A stretch of 64,000 nt of DNA. Source: Polynucleobacter sp. 86C-FISCH. GTDB taxonomy: Bacteria > Pseudomonadota > Gammaproteobacteria > Burkholderiales > Burkholderiaceae. Each line of letters opens with the position of its first letter. Positions within the stretch are counted from its first letter, which is position 1. The translations under genes were made by a program, and so were the position numbers. The notes beneath the pieces were generated by a model that was not told the DNA's origin, ran no database searches, and saw only the letters and a program-made list of their open reading frames with translations. Location of the stretch: the NCBI RefSeq assembly GCF_018882415.1, contig NZ_JACVOL010000001.1, forward strand, positions 1,527,531 to 1,591,530. Direction: 5' to 3'. This document shows positions 1 through 8,101 of the stretch, one piece after another.

Positions 1-253
1 GTGCCATTTTTGCTGCAGCTGCAGCACCGACTGTGCCGCCAGCACCCCCGCGGTTATCAACCACGATAGAGTCATTCAGTTGGGTCGATAGTTGCTTAGC
101 AAGAGGGCGTCCAAAGGCATCTACAGCCCCTCCAGGAGGGAAGGGGTTAATAAACGTGATTGGCTTGCTGGGATTGGGCCAGGAGGTAGTTTGTGCATTG
201 GCTGAGAGCCCAATGAGGGCGCCAAAAACCAATAGAAAGACATTTCTGATCAT
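1..253 (-). CDS. Bug/TctC-family solute-binding protein (N-terminal part)
   Basis: The reverse strand, read from an ATG at 253, begins with a Sec signal peptide (about residues 1-20, ending ...SANAQ). It continues into the Bug-family start: a W-P-x-K-P-I-T block, then NPFPPGGAVDAFGRPLAKQL and the VVDNRGGAGG glycine motif that wraps the ligand carboxylate in this family. Bug/TctC proteins are periplasmic binding proteins for di- and tricarboxylates and related organic acids, and most are encoded away from any TctAB permease. The gene runs off the left edge of the window, so about three quarters of the protein is missing here. The ligand cannot be told from the sequence. Confidence 0.88.
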   Translation of the reverse strand, partial: MIRNVFLLVFGALIGLSANAQTTSWPNPSKPITFINPFPPGGAVDAFGRPLAKQLSTQLNDSIVVDNRGGAGGTVGAAAAAKMA

Positions 254-362
254 TTTGTCTGTCCCCGAGTCATATTTATTAATCAGCCTATTTTGGCTGA
301 AGCCACCAATATAAGAGTTATCCCTGATTTAAGGGGTGATTTCCTGTGGTTTTTATAGGGAT

Positions 363-384
363 ATACTGATTTTGCTGTCAGTAT
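363..384. promoter_or_regulatory. Imperfectly spaced 7-bp dyad upstream of the Hc1-like gene
   Basis: ATACTGA and TCAGTAT form a perfect 7-bp inverted repeat around an 8-base spacer. The right arm overlaps a TATAAA-like -10 element (382-387), 26 bases before the ATG at 413. It could be an operator or a chance dyad; no matching regulator was identified. Confidence 0.3.
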
Positions 385-412
385 AAATATTCATTTGTTA
401 ATAGGAGACGAG

Positions 413-601
413 ATGTCACAACACGATACATTGTTGGCTGCTTTCGAAACATACAAAGCTGAAAACGAAAAATTTATTGAAAAAGGTATTAAGGCATCTG
501 CTGCGCGCGCACGCAAAGCCTTGCAAGAAATCGCCGGTGCTTGTAAAGAGCGTCGTAAAGAAATCACTGCTGCTAAAGAGGCAATGGAAGCGAAGAAGTA
601 A
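413..601 (+). CDS. Small Hc1-like (histone H1-like) basic protein
   Basis: This is a 62-residue, charged, probably all-helical protein with a basic C-terminal half. The core (about residues 22-45) has the pattern K-A-S-A-A-R-A-R-K-A-L then C-K-E-R-R-K-E-I. It resembles the Hc1 family of chlamydial and betaproteobacterial histone H1-like proteins (AAxRVRxxxxxLxKxxKxxRKExxxAxK), which bind or condense DNA. The start at ATG 413 is preferred over the upstream TTG at 395 because AGGAG (403-407) lies just before it. It is monocistronic and closed by a strong terminator. The family assignment rests on pattern similarity only; a plain coiled-coil protein is the main alternative. Confidence 0.6.
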   Translation: MSQHDTLLAAFETYKAENEKFIEKGIKASAARARKALQEIAGACKERRKEITAAKEAMEAKK

Positions 602-624
602 TTCTTACCCCATATTGATTGATC

Positions 625-652
625 AGCCTAGCTTGCGAGCTAGGCTTTTTTA
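625..652 (+). terminator. Rho-independent terminator after the Hc1-like gene
   Basis: A 9-bp perfect stem (AGCCTAGCT / AGCTAGGCT) with a TGCG loop is followed by a run of T. It sits 24 bases after the stop codon of the gene ending at 601. Confidence 0.9.
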
Positions 653-690
653 TTTCTAGTGCCTGAGCTTTAAGAGTGGATCGACTGGAC

Positions 691-981
691 TTATATTGCA
701 ATACTGAATAGGGTCAACTTCATTGCTTTGTTGCGATTGGGTACAAGTCCTTGGTACTCAGGGCTGTTGGCCCAAGTCTTCGCATCTTTTGCGCTAGGAA
801 ATTCCAGCTCTACGAATGCGCTGAATTGCGCACAAGCAAGTTCATTCCAAAAAACGTCGGCAACGGCGCCCCGATTTTTGATTGAGCCTTTGTATAGCTC
901 TACGGTCCGGCCTACTTGGGAGCGGTATTGCTCAAAAGCACCTTCATCCCGCAATTCAATCAACCCAATTACTTTTACCAT
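691..981 (-). CDS. DUF1330 family protein
   Basis: This 96-residue protein has the ferredoxin-like alpha/beta pattern of the DUF1330 family of dimeric alpha/beta-barrel proteins. Visible blocks are an early E-A-F-E-Q-Y-R segment, F-V-E-L-E-F-P-S-A-K-D-A in the centre and W-A-N-S-P-E-Y-Q at about residues 71-78, where family members typically have the W-x-x-S-x-x-Y motif. Two adjacent ATG codons (984 and 981) are possible starts. GGGGAG is spaced better for the second, so 981 was chosen. No catalytic role is established for the family. It is divergent from the cupin gene at 1042. Confidence 0.75.
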   Translation of the reverse strand: MVKVIGLIELRDEGAFEQYRSQVGRTVELYKGSIKNRGAVADVFWNELACAQFSAFVELEFPSAKDAKTWANSPEYQGLVPNRNKAMKLTLFSIAI

Positions 982-1041
982 CATGACTCCCCATGAAAAT
1001 TGCTCAATGCCAGGTGAGTATATCCACGCTATAGTTGAGGC

Positions 1042-1311
1042 ATGAATTCAGAGGAATTTTTACAGTTACTGCGTCGGGATGGTTTTCCTGAGCCAGTAGA
1101 GGTTCAGCAAGCGCCCAAGGGGCAGCTTGGCATTCATGAGCATCCATTTGAAGTTAAGGCTCTTGTTGTCGAAGGCGATATCACCATCGTGATTGATGGC
1201 CTAAGTAAGATTTACAAAGCTGGAGAAATTTTTCATCTGGAATTTAAGCAGCCTCATGCAGAATCATATGGATCTGAGGGCGTGAAATACTTAGCCTCAA
1301 GAAAACAATAA
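1042..1311 (+). CDS. Small cupin-domain protein
   Basis: This 89-residue protein has one cupin barrel: the stretch E-H-P-F-E-V-K-A-L-V-V-E-G-D-I and the later G-E-I-F-H-L-E...P-H-A-E motif correspond to the two cupin motifs. The histidines H32, H75 and E69-like positions could form a metal site, but only part of the usual three-His-one-Glu set is recognisable. It ends 13 bases before the downstream dehydrogenase and is probably co-transcribed with it. Function is unknown; it may be a sensor-like or lyase-like single-domain cupin. Confidence 0.7.
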   Translation: MNSEEFLQLLRRDGFPEPVEVQQAPKGQLGIHEHPFEVKALVVEGDITIVIDGLSKIYKAGEIFHLEFKQPHAESYGSEGVKYLASRKQ

Positions 1312-1324
1312 AACTAGGAGCATT

Positions 1325-2203
1325 ATGAAAATCGGATTTATTGGACTTGGCAATATGGGCTTACCAATGGCCCTTAACTTATTAAAAGCGGGTCATCAGA
1401 TATCAGGCTTTGATTTGGCAAAGGGTCAATTAGATGCATTTGCTACTGCGGGAGGCATCGTTGCGGCTAATGCCAACGACACGGCAAAAGATGCTGATGT
1501 ATTGATTAGCATGCTGCCTGCGTCACGTCATGTTGAAGGTTTATATCTTGGTGATACAGGCTTGTTGGCAAGCGCTAATCCTAAAACTTTACTGATTGAT
1601 TGCTCAACCATTTCACCTAAGGTAGCGCAAGCAGTTGCTGCTGCAGCTAAGGCAAAAGGTTTTGTCATGATTGATGCGCCCGTCTCTGGTGGTACCGCTG
1701 GTGCGCAAGCTGGCACCTTAACGTTTATGGTTGGGGGTGATACTGGGGCGGTAGAGTGCGCCCGGCCAGTGCTTGAGAAGATGGGCAAGAATATTTTTCA
1801 TGCAGGCGCCAATGGAGCGGGGCAGACTGTTAAGGTTTGCAACAATATGCTCTTGGGTATTCAGATGCTTGGCACGAGTGAAGCGCTGCGCTTAGGTATT
1901 GCGAATGGCCTTGATCCCAAGGTACTGTCTGACATCATGACGAAGAGCTCGGGGCGCAATTGGGCGTTGGAGCTTTATAACCCTTGTCCAGGCGTTATGG
2001 AAAATGTGCCATCCTCAAAGGGATACGCTGGTGGTTTTGGCGTTGACCTTATGCTCAAGGATTTAGGCTTGGCAGTTGAAAATGCCGAGAACCTAGATGC
2101 TAGTGTTCCGCTTGGAAAGTTAGCTCAGCAACTTTATGAAACTCACAGCAAAGCAGGAAATGGTCAGCTTGATTTCTCAAGCGTATTTAATCTCAAGAAA
2201 TAA
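1325..2203 (+). CDS. mmsB: 3-hydroxyisobutyrate dehydrogenase (beta-hydroxyacid dehydrogenase family)
   Basis: This 292-residue NAD(P)-dependent enzyme is expected to oxidise 3-hydroxyisobutyrate to methylmalonate semialdehyde in valine breakdown. The Rossmann motif G-F-I-G-L-G-N-M-G lies at residues 4-12, the substrate-binding D-A-P-V-S-G-G at 117-123, and the catalytic lysine K170 with N174 in G-x-x-x-T-V-K-x-x-N-N. It has the full length of the family and a good Shine-Dalgarno sequence (TAGGAG). Its end overlaps the convergent selD gene by 11 bases. No other valine-degradation genes are nearby, so tartronate semialdehyde reductase or a related beta-hydroxyacid dehydrogenase remains possible. 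Confidence 0.85.
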   Translation: MKIGFIGLGNMGLPMALNLLKAGHQISGFDLAKGQLDAFATAGGIVAANANDTAKDADVLISMLPASRHVEGLYLGDTGLLASANPKTLLIDCSTISPKVAQAVAAAAKAKGFVMIDAPVSGGTAGAQAGTLTFMVGGDTGAVECARPVLEKMGKNIFHAGANGAGQTVKVCNNMLLGIQMLGTSEALRLGIANGLDPKVLSDIMTKSSGRNWALELYNPCPGVMENVPSSKGYAGGFGVDLMLKDLGLAVENAENLDASVPLGKLAQQLYETHSKAGNGQLDFSSVFNLKK

Positions 2204-3254
2204 CTAACGGCTTGTCTTGGCGCTTGCCCATTTGACCAATGACGCGGGCGCCCAAGAAATGATGTTGATTAAAGATATCCAACACCTCCTTGACGCTATC
2301 AGGACTGCAAGACACAAGCAGTCCACCGCTCGTTTGTGGATCCGTTAATAAAGCACGTTGAGCTGGAGTGAAGTCTGCTGGGATGCCGACTTCATTGCCG
2401 TAGCTAAGCCAGTTTCTATCTGAGGCGCCAGTAATCACGCCATCATCAGCCAGTGTCTGTACGTTAGAGAGCAGGGGTACTTGGCTCCAGTCAATATGTG
2501 CAGTGCAGTTAGAACCGCGTGCCAACTCTAGAGTGTGGCCAGCTAAGCCAAATCCAGTGACATCAGTTAGGGCATGCACGCCAGCCAGCTTAGCTAGATC
2601 AGGGCCTGCAGCATTGAGCTTGGTGGTATTGGAGATCATCTCTCGATATCCGTCTGGCCCTAATAGATCTTTTTTCAAGGCAGCCGATAGAATTCCTACG
2701 CCTAGTGGTTTACCTAGGATGAGTACATCGCCCGGTTTTGCGCTGGCATTACTCTTTACGCGCTTAGGATCAACGATGCCAATTGCTACTAATCCATAAA
2801 TAGGTTCAACAGAATCAATTGTGTGCCCACCAGCAATAGGAATACCAGCGCTGCGACAAGCTTCAGCGCCACCTTCCAAGATGCGAGCAATGGTTTTGTT
2901 TGATAAAACTTTAATTGGCATGCCAACTAAGGCAAGCGCAAACAAAGGAGTGCCACCCATCGCATAGATATCGCTAATTGCATTGGTAGCTGCAATTTTT
3001 CCGAAATCAAATGGGTCATCTACGATCGGCATGAAAAAATCGGTTGTCGCGACGATGGCTTGCGACTCATTAATTTGATAAACCGCAGCATCGTCAGATG
3101 TTTCAATGCCAATCAGCAATTCTTTTGGAAAGGGTAGCTGCGGAACATTCTTCAGAATCTCAGAAAGAACTCCAGGGGCAATCTTGCAACCACAGCCACC
3201 GCCGTGTGAGAGGGAAGTGAGGCGTGGCTCAGTAGTTGTATTTGATGTATTCAT
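2193..3254 (-). CDS. selD: Selenide, water dikinase (selenophosphate synthetase)
   Basis: This 353-residue enzyme makes selenophosphate from selenide and ATP in the cytosol. The N-terminal glycine-rich loop carries the catalytic pair as C21 (in GGGCGCK) and K24, so it is the cysteine form rather than the selenocysteine form. The AIRS/PurM-like signatures follow: D-D-A-A-V-Y near residue 55, a G-G-H-T-I-D block, and D-V-T-G-F-G-L-A-G-H in the second half. Nothing else of selenocysteine synthesis (selA, selB, selC) or the tRNA 2-selenouridine synthase mnmH is in the window, so the pathway served cannot be decided from here. Confidence 0.95.
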   Translation of the reverse strand: MNTSNTTTEPRLTSLSHGGGCGCKIAPGVLSEILKNVPQLPFPKELLIGIETSDDAAVYQINESQAIVATTDFFMPIVDDPFDFGKIAATNAISDIYAMGGTPLFALALVGMPIKVLSNKTIARILEGGAEACRSAGIPIAGGHTIDSVEPIYGLVAIGIVDPKRVKSNASAKPGDVLILGKPLGVGILSAALKKDLLGPDGYREMISNTTKLNAAGPDLAKLAGVHALTDVTGFGLAGHTLELARGSNCTAHIDWSQVPLLSNVQTLADDGVITGASDRNWLSYGNEVGIPADFTPAQRALLTDPQTSGGLLVSCSPDSVKEVLDIFNQHHFLGARVIGQMGKRQDKPLVIS

Positions 3255-3288
3255 ATAACAAGGGTATCAGAAGCAGAAGAAGTGTTGT

Positions 3289-3840
3289 TTACTGACGAAG
3301 AAGGGTTTCTATTTTCCCTTTAACTTCATTGCTGTCTATGTTTTCGATAGCGCCGATCCATACCCCCTCGACTTTCCCGCCTCTACTGATAAGAAAAGTG
3401 GTTGGTAAGCCACGAGCCCTCCAGGATTTATAGGTGATGCTATTGCGATCAAGCAATATTTCAATGCTATTTTCTGAAAAGCCATTTCCTTTTAGAAACT
3501 GCATAATGCGCGGCTTCATTTCAGCAAGGTTCACAGCTAAAACAACAAGCCCTTTGGGACCATAGTTTTCTTGTAGCTGAATTAATTCTTCAAATTCTTC
3601 TCGGCAGGGTTCGCACCAGCTTGCCCAAAAGTTCACTACAACAACTTTACCTTTGAGCTTGGCTATATCGACCGATTTGCCGGAAAGGTTATTGAGCTCA
3701 AGGGATGGCGCTACTTGCGACAGTCCAAGTTGAGTTGCAGGCCGCCATTCTGCTTTGACTGAGTAGCTAGTAAGCGTAAGCAAAGAAAAAGCCAGAACAA
3801 GAACAAGTTCTCGAACTGGCTTAGACATAAATAACAACAT
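3289..3840 (-). CDS. TlpA/ResA-like periplasmic thiol-disulfide oxidoreductase
   Basis: The open frame extends to 3918, but that would overlap the upstream gene by 59 bases. ATG 3840 (or 3828) gives a normal membrane anchor at once, so 3840 is used, giving 183 residues. A single hydrophobic segment (about 11-28) precedes a thioredoxin fold with the active site W-C-E-P-C (C76, C79 from this start) in the typical V-V-N-F-W-A-S-W-C-x-P-C-R-x-E-x-x-x-L setting of TlpA/ResA proteins. The later cis-Pro loop is G-L-P-T-T-F-L-I. These proteins reduce periplasmic disulfides, often for cytochrome c maturation. It lies directly downstream of the transglutaminase-like gene and is probably co-transcribed with it. 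Confidence 0.85.
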   Translation of the reverse strand: MLLFMSKPVRELVLVLAFSLLTLTSYSVKAEWRPATQLGLSQVAPSLELNNLSGKSVDIAKLKGKVVVVNFWASWCEPCREEFEELIQLQENYGPKGLVVLAVNLAEMKPRIMQFLKGNGFSENSIEILLDRNSITYKSWRARGLPTTFLISRGGKVEGVWIGAIENIDSNEVKGKIETLLRQ

Positions 3841-3859
3841 TACGGGTTTTGCTAATAAA

Positions 3860-4969
3860 TTAACCAATGCGTCTGCTGGTAATTTTGTATTTGAAGTTAT
3901 CCGGGTCGAGTGAGTCAAAGCGACCTTCGGTGTTTTCAGCTTGTGGATACATTAAGAATGGAATCTCACCTTTCTTACCTAGGGCAGAACCAGGGAGGGT
4001 AAGGTCATGGTCATAGTTATAGGCCATCCAGTTCATTTCCCAATTTCCAAAGAGGTAATCGCGAATAGCAATGACCTTTGGATCAGTAACCGCTAAGCCA
4101 CCAGTTTCCTCAAGAATGACTTTGCGCACATCTGCTGGATCTACTGGAACCCAGCCAAAGCCTGAGGCATAAAACTCGGCACGACAGTGTTGTGCCTTGG
4201 TGATGTCACCACCTTTACCCAAACTCTTGTAGCCGCGAGCAGAGTCGGCAATACGAATTCCGTACACATCACGCGCTGGCAAGCCTGCTGCTCGTGCAAG
4301 CGCTACAAATACGGCATTAATGTCTGCGCACTTGCCACCAAGGTTATTGGTTTCAAGCATGAGCTTGACATCACCTTGCCCGCAGCCGCGGGTTTTAGGA
4401 TTGCGGTGTGTGTTATCCACTACCCAGTTATAGATGGCTTTAGCTTTATCAACATCAGACGCATTGGCTGGTAAGTTGGCGATACATTCTTGAGCTTTTG
4501 CTTTTACGATGCCATCAGTAGGGAGGTATTTTGTACCACGGGTCCAAAAGCGTTGCTCTTCTTTGGAGAGTTTGAGGGCTGGATTTGGTGAGGAAAAATC
4601 TAGGTTGCGATTTCGAGTGCTCACCAGCATCGATACTTTTACAGAATGGTTGTTCGCGGATTTGTCCCACTTAGTCCAAAGCATACGAGCTTGTTTATTT
4701 GGCGTTTCATAAATTTGATTAACAGCTTTAGGGTCGCTAGCTTCAGGGCGGATGGCTAATGTTTTGAAGTAGTTTGTATCCAAAATTAATGGCAATGGAA
4801 TCCAGGTTTCCGCAGTTCCATTGGGAGACTCAAGATTAACTTCAGTCACGATCTCATAGGTGGTCCACTCGGATGAGGATTGAGCAAGGACTGATGTGAT
4901 TGGGCTGAGTGTAGGAACAGCAAATGCACCAATAATTGTTTTGATAGCTGAGCGGCGTGATGTAGTCAT
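3860..4969 (-). CDS. Exported transglutaminase-like cysteine protease-fold protein
   Basis: This 369-residue protein starts with a twin-arginine-like signal (S-R-R-S-A-I-K, residues 4-10) and a hydrophobic stretch to about residue 30, suggesting periplasmic location, possibly via Tat. The transglutaminase core shows the papain-like triad: C214 in G-G-K-C-A-D-I-N, H261 in Q-H-C-R-A-E-F, and D277 in W-V-P-V-D-P. Prokaryotic members act as peptidases or amidases rather than protein cross-linkers. The N-terminal half (about 35-150) resembles the beta-rich domain often attached to this core. The natural substrate is unknown. The TlpA-like protein encoded 19 bases downstream could keep the catalytic cysteine reduced, which is inference. 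Confidence 0.83.
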   Translation of the reverse strand: MTTSRRSAIKTIIGAFAVPTLSPITSVLAQSSSEWTTYEIVTEVNLESPNGTAETWIPLPLILDTNYFKTLAIRPEASDPKAVNQIYETPNKQARMLWTKWDKSANNHSVKVSMLVSTRNRNLDFSSPNPALKLSKEEQRFWTRGTKYLPTDGIVKAKAQECIANLPANASDVDKAKAIYNWVVDNTHRNPKTRGCGQGDVKLMLETNNLGGKCADINAVFVALARAAGLPARDVYGIRIADSARGYKSLGKGGDITKAQHCRAEFYASGFGWVPVDPADVRKVILEETGGLAVTDPKVIAIRDYLFGNWEMNWMAYNYDHDLTLPGSALGKKGEIPFLMYPQAENTEGRFDSLDPDNFKYKITSRRIG

Positions 4970-5040
4970 GTTGGTAAAAATTAATAAAAGGGTTGAATGA
5001 GGCTAATACTTAAATGTATAAAGATATTTTATCTAATCAA

Positions 5041-6330
5041 TTAACGGTTAAAGCTTCTTTTAGGTGGGCTACCGCGCTTTGCTGGAGTCTTTTTAGTTGG
5101 GGCACCACCGGCACCAGCAGGTCTTGGCTTTCTGGATTGCTGATGTTGTTGACTACGCAGCTGAATGGGTTGTGCCACTGCATTCGGATCAGGCTCAAAA
5201 CCTGCAATCACTTCCTGCGGTAGTTTTTGCTTAATCAGTTTTTCAATATCTCTCAGCATCTGATGTTCATCAACGCATACTAAAGATACTGCTACGCCGT
5301 TTGATCCTGCACGTCCTGTACGTCCAATACGGTGTACATAATCTTCAGAGACGTTCGGTAGATCGTAGTTAACAACATGGGGTAGTTGGTCAATATCAAT
5401 TCCGCGTGCTGCAATATCGGTAGCAACTAAGGCTGTTAACTTACCTGCCTTGAAGTCGGCCAATGCTTTCGTGCGGGCGGATTGGCTCTTATTGCCATGA
5501 ATAGCCATACTAGTAATGCCATCTTTTTCTAGCTGCGTTACTAATTTGTTAGCGCCATGCTTGGTACGAGTAAAGACCAGCACTTGCTGCCAGTCGTTGC
5601 TCTTAATGAGATGGGCTAATAATGGATGCTTCTTGGTTCTATCTACTGGATGTATGAGTTGGGCGATTGCCTCGTTGGTGCTATTGCTGCGAGCTACCTC
5701 AATCAACTCCGGTGCATTTAGTAATCCATCAGCCAGTGCTTTGATCTCGGTAGAGAAGGTTGCTGAGAAGAGAAGATTCTGACGTTGCTTTGGTAGCGCG
5801 GCTAAGATTTTCTTAATGTCCCGTAAGAAGCCCATGTCGAGCATGCGATCCGCTTCATCGAGAACTAATATTTCAATATCTTTAAGAGATACGCAATTTT
5901 GTGACATTAAATCCAATAGGCGTCCTGGCGTCGCAACCAAAATATCGAGACCACCAGCAATCGCTTTAATTTGTGGATTGGCGCCAACCCCGCCAAAAAT
6001 TACTGTCGACTTCAAGCCGGTGTATTTGCCATAGGTCACGACAGACTCTTGGACTTGGGCAGCTAATTCGCGAGTAGGCGTCAGAATTAAAACGCGCAAT
6101 AAGCGCTTGCCTGAACTTGCCTTGCTTGAAGTTAAACGCTGCAGAATTGGAAGAGTAAAGCCGGCGGTTTTGCCTGTACCAGTTTGTGCTGCAGCTAATA
6201 GATCGCCACCTTTTAAAACGGCAGGAATCGATTTAGCTTGAATCGGTGTGGGGCTGGTATAGCCTTCTTCGGCAATAGCGCGAAGAATGGGTTCTGATAA
6301 ACCAAGATCTGTAAATAGCATAGGGGCCAA
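5041..6330 (-). CDS. rhlE: DEAD-box ATP-dependent RNA helicase, RhlE type
   Basis: This 429-residue protein has all the SF2 helicase motifs in order: the Q motif (F-x-x-L-G-L...P-T-P-I-Q, residues 6-31), motif I A-Q-T-G-T-G-K-T (48-55), P-T-R-E-L-A (85-90), D-E-A-D (158-161), S-A-T (189-191), and the C-terminal T-D-I-A-A-R-G-I-D and [10 protein letters not shown] motifs. A basic, Pro- and Gly-rich tail of about 45 residues follows, typical of RhlE, which remodels RNA during ribosome assembly and mRNA decay. The gene is single and divided from its neighbours by short gaps. Confidence 0.93.
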   Translation of the reverse strand: MAPMLFTDLGLSEPILRAIAEEGYTSPTPIQAKSIPAVLKGGDLLAAAQTGTGKTAGFTLPILQRLTSSKASSGKRLLRVLILTPTRELAAQVQESVVTYGKYTGLKSTVIFGGVGANPQIKAIAGGLDILVATPGRLLDLMSQNCVSLKDIEILVLDEADRMLDMGFLRDIKKILAALPKQRQNLLFSATFSTEIKALADGLLNAPELIEVARSNSTNEAIAQLIHPVDRTKKHPLLAHLIKSNDWQQVLVFTRTKHGANKLVTQLEKDGITSMAIHGNKSQSARTKALADFKAGKLTALVATDIAARGIDIDQLPHVVNYDLPNVSEDYVHRIGRTGRAGSNGVAVSLVCVDEHQMLRDIEKLIKQKLPQEVIAGFEPDPNAVAQPIQLRSQQHQQSRKPRPAGAGGAPTKKTPAKRGSPPKRSFNR

Positions 6331-6463
6331 TAAAGTATTGACCCGTATTCAACGTACTTAAAAATCGACTATCCCGGTCAATGGGGTGAGCTGCCACGCC
6401 AGTGCGTTTGCAGTAAGAGCCTCTATTTTAAGTCATCGACCCAAAAGCTCGAGAATTACCTGA

Positions 6464-7063
6464 TTAAGCTGGATTCCAGAGGTTTGGTACGACGGAATTG
6501 GCGTAGCCGGAGACAAAAGATTTTTCTGCTCCAGTGACAGGGTCAAATACGGAGCGATGAATGCGTCCAATATTGCCGCCATAGACATGAATGCTGATTG
6601 AAGTCTGGTCACTCATATTGTTTTCCACTACGTGAATATCATGGGTAGCGGGCGAGACTGTATCTACATGTCCTGGTGGGCTAACGCAGGATTCACCAGG
6701 TTTAAATTCGCCATTAGCTTGTCGATAGTAAGGCGTACCTTTTTCTTGGCCGCGCAATTGACCAACCATTCCCCAGACGGTGTGATTATGAACGGGTGTT
6801 TTTTGTCCGGGGCCCCAAACAAAGCTCACAACTGAGAAGCGATCTAGGGGGTCTGCATATAAAAGATATTGCTGGTAATACTGGGGGTGGGGCTTAGTAA
6901 ATTCATCGGGAAGCCAATCATCTATGGCAATGAGATTCTCAAGTAATTTTTTTCCATTAGTAAAAATCACAGCCTCACTTGGCTTTTGCTCAAGCAGTAG
7001 GCTAAGCTTTTTTACGAAGGTCAGTAGCTTTCCGTCAGACATGGTTTGTTCCATTAGATGCAT
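6464..7063 (-). CDS. Cysteine dioxygenase-family thiol dioxygenase (probably 3-mercaptopropionate type)
   Basis: This 199-residue cupin enzyme carries the non-haem iron facial triad H92, H94 and H144, and the S157-H159-Y161 outer-sphere triad of the CDO family. It therefore should oxidise a small thiol with O2 to a sulfinic acid. Around residues 61-80, Y-Q-Q-Y-L-L-Y-A-D-P...R-F-S-V-V-S-F-V-W matches the Gln-type bacterial branch known for 3-mercaptopropionate rather than cysteine. That subclass is inferred. Its start overlaps the stop of the upstream thioesterase gene (TAATG), indicating translational coupling in a GNAT-thioesterase-dioxygenase operon. Confidence 0.85.
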   Translation of the reverse strand: MHLMEQTMSDGKLLTFVKKLSLLLEQKPSEAVIFTNGKKLLENLIAIDDWLPDEFTKPHPQYYQQYLLYADPLDRFSVVSFVWGPGQKTPVHNHTVWGMVGQLRGQEKGTPYYRQANGEFKPGESCVSPPGHVDTVSPATHDIHVVENNMSDQTSISIHVYGGNIGRIHRSVFDPVTGAEKSFVSGYANSVVPNLWNPA

Positions 7064-7497
7064 TACTCATCTTGAAATACACAATCAGGCCAAGCTTTGG
7101 GTTTGAGAGTATTGGTATCAACGCAGACGATATGCAAGACAGCGCTAGCAATTACTTGGAACTCTTCGCTATCAGGAAGCTTTCTTTGCGCCGTCTGCTT
7201 AACAGTCACTTGTGTACGGCCACGGTGCTCAATCACTTGGTCTATGTAAAGCAAATCATCCAGACGTCCTGGCTTATAGAAGTTCATGGTGAGCTCACGT
7301 AAGGGCATGACCATGGTGAACTCATTTGCAAGCTTGGTAGGGCTTAAGCCTCGTTGGGAAAGCCACTCTGCACGACTACGTTCAAAAATTTCCAAATAGC
7401 GACCGTGATACACAAAACCAGCAGCATCCGTATCGGAATAGCAAACTCGATGAACGTAAGTAAAAGTTGAAGGGGCTGAAGTGGTGTTAGTAGTCAT
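7063..7497 (-). CDS. ybgC: Hotdog-fold acyl-CoA thioesterase, YbgC/4-hydroxybenzoyl-CoA type
   Basis: This 144-residue protein has the YbgC signature at residues 17-40: R-V-x-Y-S-D-T-D-A-A-G-F-V-Y-H-G-R-Y-L-E-x-F-E-R-x-R. D24 is the predicted catalytic aspartate and H31 is conserved. Such enzymes hydrolyse short-chain or aromatic acyl-CoA thioesters. In gammaproteobacteria YbgC belongs to the tol-pal cluster, but here it sits between an acetyltransferase gene (6 bases upstream) and a thiol dioxygenase gene (overlapping downstream), so a metabolic role is more likely than one linked to Tol-Pal. Confidence 0.85.
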   Translation of the reverse strand: MTTNTTSAPSTFTYVHRVCYSDTDAAGFVYHGRYLEIFERSRAEWLSQRGLSPTKLANEFTMVMPLRELTMNFYKPGRLDDLLYIDQVIEHRGRTQVTVKQTAQRKLPDSEEFQVIASAVLHIVCVDTNTLKPKAWPDCVFQDE

Positions 7498-7503
7498 TGC
7501 TTA

Positions 7504-7947
7504 TTAATCTGAGTTTGCTAATGTGAGCATCATATTACGATGTGGAATTCCGGCCTCATCATAGACGCCCCCCTGAGCTTGAAAACCCAGTTTTTCATAG
7601 AAAGGGATTGCGCTGACTTGGGAATGCAAGATGATCTCCCGCACCCCCTGAGAGGCGGCTAGATCTACTAGCTTTTGCAGGATTTGCTTCCCTACGCCTT
7701 TTCCTCTGAATTTGGCTAAGACTGCCATACGTCCAATTTGAGCCTGCTTAGCGCTTAAATTCACAAGTCTTCCTGTGCCAATACAGTGCGCGTCTTGATA
7801 GGCTAGGACATGGGTTGCTGACGAATCAAACTCGTCCAATTCAAGCTCGGCTGGAACGCCTTGCTCTAGGATAAAAACTTCCTGGCGCACCAAAAAGGCG
7901 TTTGCTTCAGCCTCTTTCCATGATTTCAGCAGTATTTCCAAGATCAC
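7504..7947 (-). CDS. GNAT-family N-acetyltransferase
   Basis: This 147-residue protein has one GNAT domain. The acetyl-CoA pyrophosphate-binding loop is R-M-A-V-L-A-K-F-R-G-K-G-V-G-K (about residues 73-87), matching the V-x-x-x-x-R-G-x-G-x-G/A motif. The C-terminal H-S-Q-V-S-A-I-P-F-Y-E-K-L-G-F block is also characteristic. The N-terminal R-Q-E-V-F-I-L-E-Q-G-V-P resembles the ElaA/YjcF-like branch. The start is GTG at 7947 with AAAGG six bases upstream. It is the first gene of a probable three-gene operon with the thioesterase and thiol dioxygenase. The acceptor substrate is unknown. Confidence 0.85.
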   Translation of the reverse strand: MILEILLKSWKEAEANAFLVRQEVFILEQGVPAELELDEFDSSATHVLAYQDAHCIGTGRLVNLSAKQAQIGRMAVLAKFRGKGVGKQILQKLVDLAASQGVREIILHSQVSAIPFYEKLGFQAQGGVYDEAGIPHRNMMLTLANSD

Positions 7948-8101
7948 TCACGCCTTTATTTTGATTTCCCGCTCAATTTACCAAAGAAGTGAGGGTGGCA
8001 GATAGTTCGCTGCCGCACTAAAAACGGTTCATTCCATGGTTACAATGAATTGTGGCTCTGTATTGGGCCCCTCTGAAACCTTTTACTCATTAGGAGTTAT
8101 C

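Noticed and set aside
728..1045. 105-codon open frame antisense to the DUF1330 gene
   Set aside because: It is a shadow frame; the opposite strand encodes a recognisable family with a ribosome-binding site.
8036..8101. Extended N-terminus of the duplicated-domain protein from ATG 8036
   Set aside because: It would put 22 polar residues before the signal peptide; TTG 8102 has a proper ribosome-binding site.
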